Shown in pieces: positions 51,675-64,000 of a DNA stretch of 64,000 nucleotides; position 1 is the first letter of the stretch; each line of letters starts with the position of its first letter. The translations under genes were made by a program, and so were the position numbers. Origin of the DNA: Bimastos eiseni. Taxonomy: Eukaryota > Annelida > Clitellata > Crassiclitellata > Lumbricidae. The notes below the pieces were generated by a model. The model worked only from the letters and a program-made list of their open reading frames with translations. It did no database searches and was not told where the DNA came from. The stretch covers positions 42,872,991-42,936,990 of the forward strand of contig OY365811.1 of assembly GCA_959347315.1 (NCBI GenBank), read 5' to 3'.

Positions 51675-52200
51675 ACTGTGCTGCACGATAATCGAGCTGC
51701 TGCATGTCGAATTTGACGTCGTTCTGATAATTTATATGGCGCCAGTGATGGCGAGTAAGTTGGTCTTCACAATGTTTTGGCACTGAGCAATTTCTCAGAT
51801 ATACTTTGCATTACATTACAGTCGCATATCGGCTTTCAACAGCTTATCGGAGGCACTGTAACCTCTGTGTGTGTGCGCAAGGCTTTTGTGGTAATGTGTG
51901 GAATATGTTGGCACGGTCATTGAGATTGTTCTCACTTCCGGTCATTGAGATTGTTCATCTTCACTTCCGTATGTTTAATGAACTATTTGTATCTTTTGAT
52001 AGAATTTAATAAATGATGTAATTTTTTTCTGTGTTACTTTGGTTAGTTTGTGTTCAGGAAGAACAGAAACAGCCCAAAACATTTCTCTTCTTTTATTAAT
52101 TAACACGATTATTTTTATTGCAAACTTTTTAAAGATGCATATGCAATAGTCAAACAAGCAATTAATCTTTCAAACAATCATAAATAAATCTAAATAAATT
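51675..52200. other. LZIC 3' flank
   Basis: This holds the likely LZIC 3' UTR up to the AATAAA at 52008. No other gene is seen. Confidence 0.45.
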
Positions 52201-52224
52201 GTGTCATAACAAAGATTATTGACA

Positions 52225-52345
52225 TTGCCCTTCTCCTTCATCCAGGCTTTGGACTGGCACTGTCAAAGTGCAAACAGTGGCAGAGTTTGTAGTTTAATTG
52301 TCTTTGATAAATACTCTTATAGACAAGAATAAACCCATTGTAAGG
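52225..52345. repeat. Dispersed repeat, copy also at 18.14 kb
   Basis: GCCCTTCTCCTTCATCCAGG and GGACTGGCACTG with AGTGGCAGAG nearby repeat the words at 18138-18200. The element type is unknown. Confidence 0.4.
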
Positions 52346-52544
52346 CGACTAATTGGCGCTCTAATTCACAAAGGAGTTTCCATTATTTGACGTCTTACGG
52401 CTGTGGCTGCTTTTCACGACATGACCTTATAGAAAAACTACTAGTTAAAAAGTAATGAAATAATCGTAGGTGTAATAAAAATAATACAGTAGTGCAAGTA
52501 GTGATGATGTAGTAAAAACAATAGCAGTAATAATAATATTCATA

Positions 52545-52960
52545 TTGCTCTGTCACACACTGATCAGTCTGGTAAGCTAAAACTGGAAGAATGCCTCTCA
52601 TCCATATATGCATGGTTCTGTTTCAATCGTTTGGCCATAAACACAGACAAGTCTGAAGCAATTGTATTTGGCTCATGTCAACGCTTGCGTTATTTCCTTA
52701 TGCTCTCTAGCATTGAACTGGCGAGCACTGCTGTGCCGCTTTCAGACCTCACATAACAAGCCTTTGCAAATCTTGTTTCTACCACATTAGGGCCATAAGT
52801 CACATAAGGTCGGCTCTAACTAAAAAATATGTCTGAAACTTTAGCCTGCTCACTCGTCTCCTCTCGCATCCAAATTAGCAGTCAAAGCTTCTTAGTTCAG
52901 CTCAGTTCGACCATTCAGTAAAGTTCCGCTTCGAGCGTTTTATATATGATGAGCAAAGTT
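52545..52960 (+). mobile_element. LINE RT fragment (palm end and thumb)
   Basis: The plus strand encodes LEECLSSIYAWFCFNRLAIN followed by TDKSEAIVFGSCQRLR, the segment just after the catalytic box in CR1-like reverse transcriptases (W-x-x-x-N-x-L-x-x-N-x-x-K-S-E). FANLVSTTLGP and weak matches follow with stops. The catalytic box itself is not present in frame. Confidence 0.6.
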
Positions 52961-53159
52961 CGAGGAATATTAGGGTGAATAGTTGCAGCAGCAAAGAATT
53001 CCATTTCCGGTTGACGGTGTCACCGTTGATCTTGAATACCTGTTGATCTTGAATACCTGTCGTAACTATTCGATTAGCAAACTGAAACTTTTAGATCTTC
53101 TAATATATGTAAAACTTCTGGTCCAGATATAGCAGCAGAAAGAATGGAACCCGACAGAA

Positions 53160-53988
53160 TAGGAAGACAGCTAAACAAACACACACACAGTCTTTAAAGA
53201 TTAGTAGTAATAATACATAACCACCTTCATACGAATAAGAATAACTAGAAGCCAGCTGAGAAATTGCTGGACCACATACAGAGGGAAGAATTATATTTGA
53301 GGGTAGAATGGAGGAGTAAAGGCAAGGGATGAGCAAGAATGGTGTTATTGGACTGGATGATGGTGCATTACAGTTAGTAATTGAAGGAGTTGGAAAACCT
53401 GACCATTGGCAACAATGGACATATGAAGAACATGCCTGGAGAAAGGCAGAGAAATAAAAGAAGGGGCTGTATTATTCCCCACAGTGGCGAGAACGGCTAT
53501 AAATAATTTCCACCTTTGTTGCCTTTGGATGTTGTTTGAATACATTCATTTATAGATAAAGAAAACAATCCAACAAGCCCACAGGAATGCCAACATCAGC
53601 GACAACGATTAATGAAAGCACGTAGAACGGAGCAATAAACTAGAAAGTATTTTACATTAGGATCTGAGGATCAATTGAAAGTTGTCATTATGGTTGTGGG
53701 CTTTATGTCCTAATCATAGATTAAGAAGTGGGGCAAAGTGGATATATCGGTTATTGAAGAACACGTTTGGTATTGCGTAATATGGAGAAGACTAGGTTTA
53801 TGGGCAATCACCCAACAAGTTTTCTTTAACAGTCCACATTGTGCCGTAAAAAAAAAAAACCTCCAATGCAAAAAAACTGAAGAAGCAAAGAAACACATTT
53901 GCACTTGAAATGGAAAATAATTCAACAAAATGTTTGCATGCGAGGTAAGAAGAATGTCTTCACAGGATCCAACCGCTCATTTTTCTCA
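53160..53988. other. 3' flank of PDCD6
   Basis: An A-run lies at about 53849-53860. Short minus-strand frames have no domain. Part of this is likely PDCD6 3' UTR. Confidence 0.4.
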
Positions 53989-59672
<5,684 letters not shown>

Positions 59673-60110
59673 ATCGTTAAAAGACGAGTTTTTATGTAAA
59701 TGTTAATAACTGAAATAACGTATTAGTGCCAAATGCGAAGTTAGCTAGTAATCTTACACTATTATTACAAAATGGCTCAGTTCCTAATGTACACGAAACC
59801 AAGTCATCGAAGTCTAACTATAGCTCGGAAAGTAACGTCTGTCTCATTTATATGCAAAGACCAATCCTCGAAAGACCAACAATCATTATACAAGATGAGT
59901 AACCATTAACGTCTGAGATATTCAGCAAGTGCGTGAATAAAACAGAGTAATGTAGAATTGTAGACACAGTACAACGAGTAATGCTAATCAAATTCCAATA
60001 CTGGATATTTCCAGAGGCAGAAAAAAAGAGTTTATTGAAGACTAGACATTATTGACTTTTGTCGGGACTGGAAAAAGTGAGGATTGCTGGAAACAGAAGT
60101 TAGAACTTTG
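59673..60110. other. PDCD6 5' flank
   Basis: AT-rich, without a clear promoter motif. No exon is seen. Confidence 0.4.
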
Positions 60111-60119
60111 ACATCCAAC

Positions 60120-60240
60120 GGACCATCCTTTGGACAACTCGCAATCCTCTGATTTGATTAATAAGCCGGTGCCCTGCGCTTGACTTTCAAGTGGCGCTTT
60201 ATAAGTTTGGAACATTACGATTAGGCTACCATCCAAATAA
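60120..60240 (+). mobile_element. LINE 3' end, ATTACG family
   Basis: ATTAATAAGCCGGTGCCCTG, GCTTGACTTTCAAGTGGCGC and ACATTACGATTAGGC are the plus-strand version of the 3' end seen at 14.2 kb. Confidence 0.7.
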
Positions 60241-60494
60241 TGAATGCATCGGGAAATAATGAATCGGTTCAAATGTTTACGTTCATTGGATATCCACTAA
60301 TTGCTGTCCAACGACCCTGTACAACGTATCATAATCACAGACGATTAGCAGCTCCCATTTCTCCAGACTTGGCACTACTCGCGTAGACCAGACGTTTGCA
60401 GTGTTGAATACCTGTTGCAAAGAACGAGTTTTCTTTGACTCGTTATTAGTAGGTCTACGTTTCGCGCATTTCTACGTAGTGACCTAGCAACACC

Positions 60495-60800
60495 GTTAAT
60501 AATAATAATAATAATAATAATTATAATTATAATAATAATAATAACGTACGTCTTCACACCGGTGGCATTCGAAACCTTTGGCCCCATCAATTCCGAAGGC
60601 CAAAGCTTCCTTTCAGAACTGGGACACAGACTGAGCGCCGTCACTGGGGAGCAGAGGGAGACGACTTTTCTCTACCAGCGCATCTCGATGATTATTCAAC
60701 GCTACAACGCAGTTGCTTTCAAGGGAACTTTCGCTGCTCAGGAGTCCAACGAGCAGGGCTACTCCGGACGACATCACCATTAAATAGATGAAATCAATTC
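60495..60800 (+). mobile_element. Retroelement ORF carboxyl-end module, copy 2
   Basis: After an (AAT)n tract the plus strand encodes VAFETFGPINSEGQSFLSEL, GHRLSAVTGEQRETTFLYQR and ISMIIQRYNAVAFKGTF, then a stop. It matches the broken module at 5395. The segment looks intact over ~75 codons, but no upstream ORF exists. Confidence 0.5.
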
Positions 60801-61010
60801 ATAATAAGAATTATTATTATTATTGGTATTATTATTATTATAATTATTATTATTATTGTTATTTTTATATTTATTATTGTTGTTGTTTTTATTGTTAATA
60901 TCGAAACATTTCAGTCATAATAATAATAATAATAATAACGCCGATTTATAAGGCGCCGCAAACGTGGCCTTATAACCACTACAAGGGCGCCGTACAGGCG
61001 TACAACCTAA
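60800..61010. repeat. ATT microsatellite and AACGCCGATTTATAAGGCGCC element
   Basis: An ATT-rich tract is followed by AAT repeats and AACGCCGATTTATAAGGCGC with CTACAAGGGCGCCGTACAGG nearby. The same kind of element stands at ~5262. Confidence 0.65.
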
Positions 61011-61180
61011 AACGAAAGAATCAGCAATAATAAAGCATAGCTTCTTCTGCTACACTATGCAACCAACACATGGTAACAATTTGCTCTATTATCAAGACCT
61101 TCATGATCGACAATTGAAAGCAGTCTGCTTCCACGGATACATGTCTACATGGCTGTGACTACAAATAGACGTATACCACT

Positions 61181-61202
61181 GCTCGTGAATAAGCCGGTGT
61201 AA
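61181..61202 (+). mobile_element. LINE 3'-end core, fragment
   Basis: GCTCGTGAATAAGCCGGTGT is the core of the ATTACG LINE family, cut short. Confidence 0.4.
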
Positions 61203-61449
61203 CAGTAGCAGCTACTGCTCATTATGATGAGGAAGCCGTTACACTTTCAACACCTTTTATTAGCCTGTAGGTTATACATAAAGCCGTGAATCGCAACAGG
61301 CTGTTAGCACACCGACGTACATTCTTAGTTCATGACCTTCATATCATGCCCACAGTGCTAACGCTGGAAGTCAAAAGAAACACTTAAACCAAAAAATGGG
61401 CGAAACTTCAGTGGTCCCAAGAGGTCGCCCTGTTAGGTGCCTATTTCGG

Positions 61450-61725
61450 AGAGAATAGTAAATTATCAGGTCTGTATAGCAGAGAGAGATAGCTGTTAAA
61501 GAAGGACCTGCTTGTTAGAGGTGCTTGCACGGGGCACCAGAAGCTCGCCACCAGAGGAAGAATGAAGTGCTCGATGCCAACCAAAGCTTAAACAGGACAG
61601 CAAAGCTCCCGCAGATACATGCATGTAGGTCAAGGGAGAGCCAAGAAGGCATCGTCAGACAAGCGCATTGAACAGGACTACAGCTCACAGAATGCCCAGC
61701 TAATTTTAGAATTCAGTAACTGTGC
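61450..61725 (-). mobile_element. Probable LINE RT fragment, very degenerate
   Basis: The layout of words (GTGCTTGCACGGGGCACCAG, AGATACATGCATGTAGGTCA) resembles the reverse of LINE carboxyl ends at 49.8 and 55.9 kb. No continuous frame is left. Confidence 0.3.
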
Positions 61726-61729
61726 CTGT

Positions 61730-63440
61730 TTACAGTTCATGTCTTTAGACACCTTTAAAACGTCATTGACTTAGACGAGTTAATCCTACGTGTGAAAACA
61801 ACAGATAAGATTGAAGATATTTGTTCCATTCAACCTAATGCGGTGTGTCAGCTTGCCTAACAAACGAAGATATACGCCAGAACCAAGCTGGCGATCACAG
61901 GAAGAACGAAGAGCGATCTCTGTTACTCTACTTTGAGTGTACTGGGTCGCCGCTCTCTACGCTCTACTGAGCGACGCATGCTCATTGTCCCATTTGCCCG
62001 TACAACTACCAAACAGAATCGTGCCTTCTCAGTGGTTGCAATTTTTCAATTTCTTCTGCTTTTACTTGTTTGTCGACAGTCTTACATGCATGCCAGTTAA
62101 TGTGACCTTGGTTTGTCTACTCTTTCTCGAAAAGGCTAATTCAGAGAATCTTATTTTAATTCCATATTTTGAGGATCCATATCAAATGAATTTACAGATG
62201 TGGTCGGAAACATGAAGGTATATTCTCCATAGCGACCGATTATAGATTCCAGTGTTAGCCATTGACATATGATGTAAGATTCTTTATCTCTTTTGGGGTT
62301 TTCTGTCTCATGGTTATACCCACGACCGATTATTTATCTTCGTCCAAATTAATACAGTCTGCCAGATAAAGGAGAGCCCCGAAAACCCATGTTTTTACCT
62401 TAACTTGTTAACCGCATTGGTTCATTTCTGTGTTTACATGATATTAAAAGTTTCTACTTGAAAAATACGTGTAACTTTCATTGTAAATTGATTGTTTCAA
62501 ATAATCCATTGTATTTAGCCGCTTTGCGAATCTATGCGACCCAATTACACCAGCGAATCGGATATAGATGGCTGAAGTACGTGTTACAACAATACGTCAC
62601 GTTTTCTGAAAGATCAATTGCTGATCTAGGTTCACATGCAAATGAAGCACAGTGGTAGAGAAAGAGACGCCAGGAAAGCGGTTCATTAGATTGGATCGAT
62701 TAATTTTGGATTAAAGTATCTGAAACCCCAGCCCTAATTTACTGCGTCTTTCATTGGTTCATCCGGAAGCGGTTTAATGATATCCAGGCTCCAGCCATCT
62801 TCTATGTCAAAGGCATTTTGTCCAACAATGGAGATAGTCTCTTGAATTATGATTTTGGCATAAAAATTATTATTTTGAAAGAATTTGTGGATTTAAAAAT
62901 ATATTTTATGTACGTTAAAAAGGTGTGCATTTCTATCAAGGAATGAGCAATTACATGTAAATGAGATATATAATAAATAACGAACATACACCAGTATTTA
63001 ATATAGATTAAATAATCTCAGAGTTTAAGAAAAGCAACACATTAATACAGTTTTAGCAATCCAAATATTCTAGTGTAGAAGTAGTTCAAGCAACTGTGAA
63101 TATCACATGCAGTTAGTGTACACAAGCAGTCATTGCGAAAGCTTATAAAGGGGGCTTTCTCTGCATCCAATTTGGACATGGTTCATAAAAAAACCAACCA
63201 CAGTGTCAAACAAGATTGTTACACTGGCAATGTATGAGGGTGCTGCAGTTCAACAAGGCGTATAATCCAAAATCTGTATTCTTTTACCCAACAGAAGGTT
63301 CCCAACACGCACCTTAGGTAATTTTTGAATTGGAACCTAACCAAAAGCACCATATTTGGATATGTCCATACTAACGTCAATGGATTTGTCTGATGGTGGA
63401 ACTAAATCTCCAGAATCTACAATCCACATCAACAGTTACT
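61730..63440. other. AT-rich non-coding stretch
   Basis: Frames of 66 and 92 codons on the plus strand show no domain. The only repeat recognised is the 62.3-62.44 kb match to 55.4 kb. Confidence 0.5.
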
Positions 63441-63489
63441 GACCTATCTCATACTGCTATCACATATAGGGGTGTTTAGAGGGTAACTT

Positions 63490-64000
63490 TAATGGACAAA
63501 CTATGCATCGCATACCTGTATGATAGGCTACCTTGCAATAGTTTTGCTGTAGCTTCAGTTATCCACTCACCCTCTTTCTCATTGTCCGCATTCCACAGTA
63601 ACACTTGTCACTGATGACATGTGATGATACACTTCTGAGGCACATCACATCCATCCTTGTGACCCAAAAACCTTAGCAAACCATATCTTCCCACTATTAT
63701 GCATCTGTAACATTTTCTTCAAATGCTTCACAGAATATACGTCACGTGGTCTCTCTGCAAAGTTACTCATCTCTTCCTGAACCTCAACAACTGTGCAGTT
63801 CAACAAAAGTTCACCAAAGTTTTCCTCCATAGTGTATCAGTCAAATTGCAATACTTCAGCTGTCTTAAGTATTTGCAACTTGTCTGTATTTGGTCGCCAA
63901 CCACGATCTGCCTGTTTTGCATTATCTTGCTCAACTGAAGACTTTGATGTACCCTTACTGAAATACGTGTGACATTTTGTGGTGATATTGCGCTTCTCCA
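63490..64000 (-). pseudogene. Broken ORF relic, possibly a multicopy element gene
   Basis: On the minus strand three frames give protein-like pieces in succession. They include KRNITTKCHTYFSKGTSKSS (upstream), RDVYSVKHLKKMLQMHNSGK followed by IWFAKVFG, then DVMCLRSVSSHVISDKCY and EKEGEWITEATAKLLQ. Stops and frame shifts separate them. The Y-S-x-K-H-L-K...FAxV pattern resembles proteins that occur in many copies in marine invertebrate genomes; I cannot name it. It continues past the window edge. Confidence 0.35.

Overview
The window is a stretch of a metazoan nuclear genome. Its genes have short exons with GT/AG introns, the background is AT-rich, and it holds many microsatellites, fragments of CR1/L2-type non-LTR retrotransposons, tRNA-derived SINEs and hAT-like DNA elements. 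The recurrent TAGGCCTA words, the repeat mix and the protein relationships suggest a marine deuterostome invertebrate, most likely an echinoderm or a relative. That is an inference; no marker in the window proves the species.

Protein-coding layout. 8.84-10.71 kb (+): last two exons of an NHL-type beta-propeller protein. 20.12-24.62 kb (+): a three-exon MFSD4/sodium-dependent-glucose-transporter-like membrane carrier with a very large Ser/Thr-rich loop. 28.47-33.10 kb (-): a complete six-exon cytochrome b5 of 134 aa. 37.09-38.68 and 40.03-41.62 kb (-): two intronless UDP-glycosyltransferases of 529 aa each in tandem, with UGT relics between them. 46.07-46.59 kb (-): an unrecognised 168-aa protein with an internal duplication. 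48.06-51.67 kb (+): a complete five-exon LZIC of 189 aa. 53.99-59.67 kb (-): a complete six-exon PDCD6/ALG-2 penta-EF-hand protein of 187 aa. The cytochrome b5, LZIC and PDCD6 models were assembled by hand from short exons; every junction keeps phase and the lengths match the families. Weaker ORFs lie at 16.2, 18.4 and 63.5-64 kb.

Repeats. 0-8.6 kb is almost entirely simple sequence and retrotransposon debris. 10.7-20 kb holds tandem arrays, a 5'-truncated LINE (14.2-15.6 kb), a tRNA-derived SINE and a terminal-inverted-repeat element. A hAT-like element with a perfect 8-bp target duplication lies at 35.63-36.04 kb. Two LINE 3'-end families with different terminal microsatellites, (ATTACG)n and (ACATT)n, recur across the window. 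Introns of the housekeeping genes carry unusual minisatellites: an X-box-like array in cytochrome b5 intron 2, a repeat that runs into the LZIC exon 2 acceptor, and a palindromic array in PDCD6 intron 2.

The genes share no pathway. Cytochrome b5 and the UGTs are both endoplasmic-reticulum membrane proteins used in lipid and xenobiotic metabolism, but nothing here shows co-regulation. I did not find a clearly new multi-gene system. The most interesting signals are the mucin-like carrier loop, the half-homogenised UGT pair, the GC-AG intron with its palindromic array, and the structured intronic arrays.
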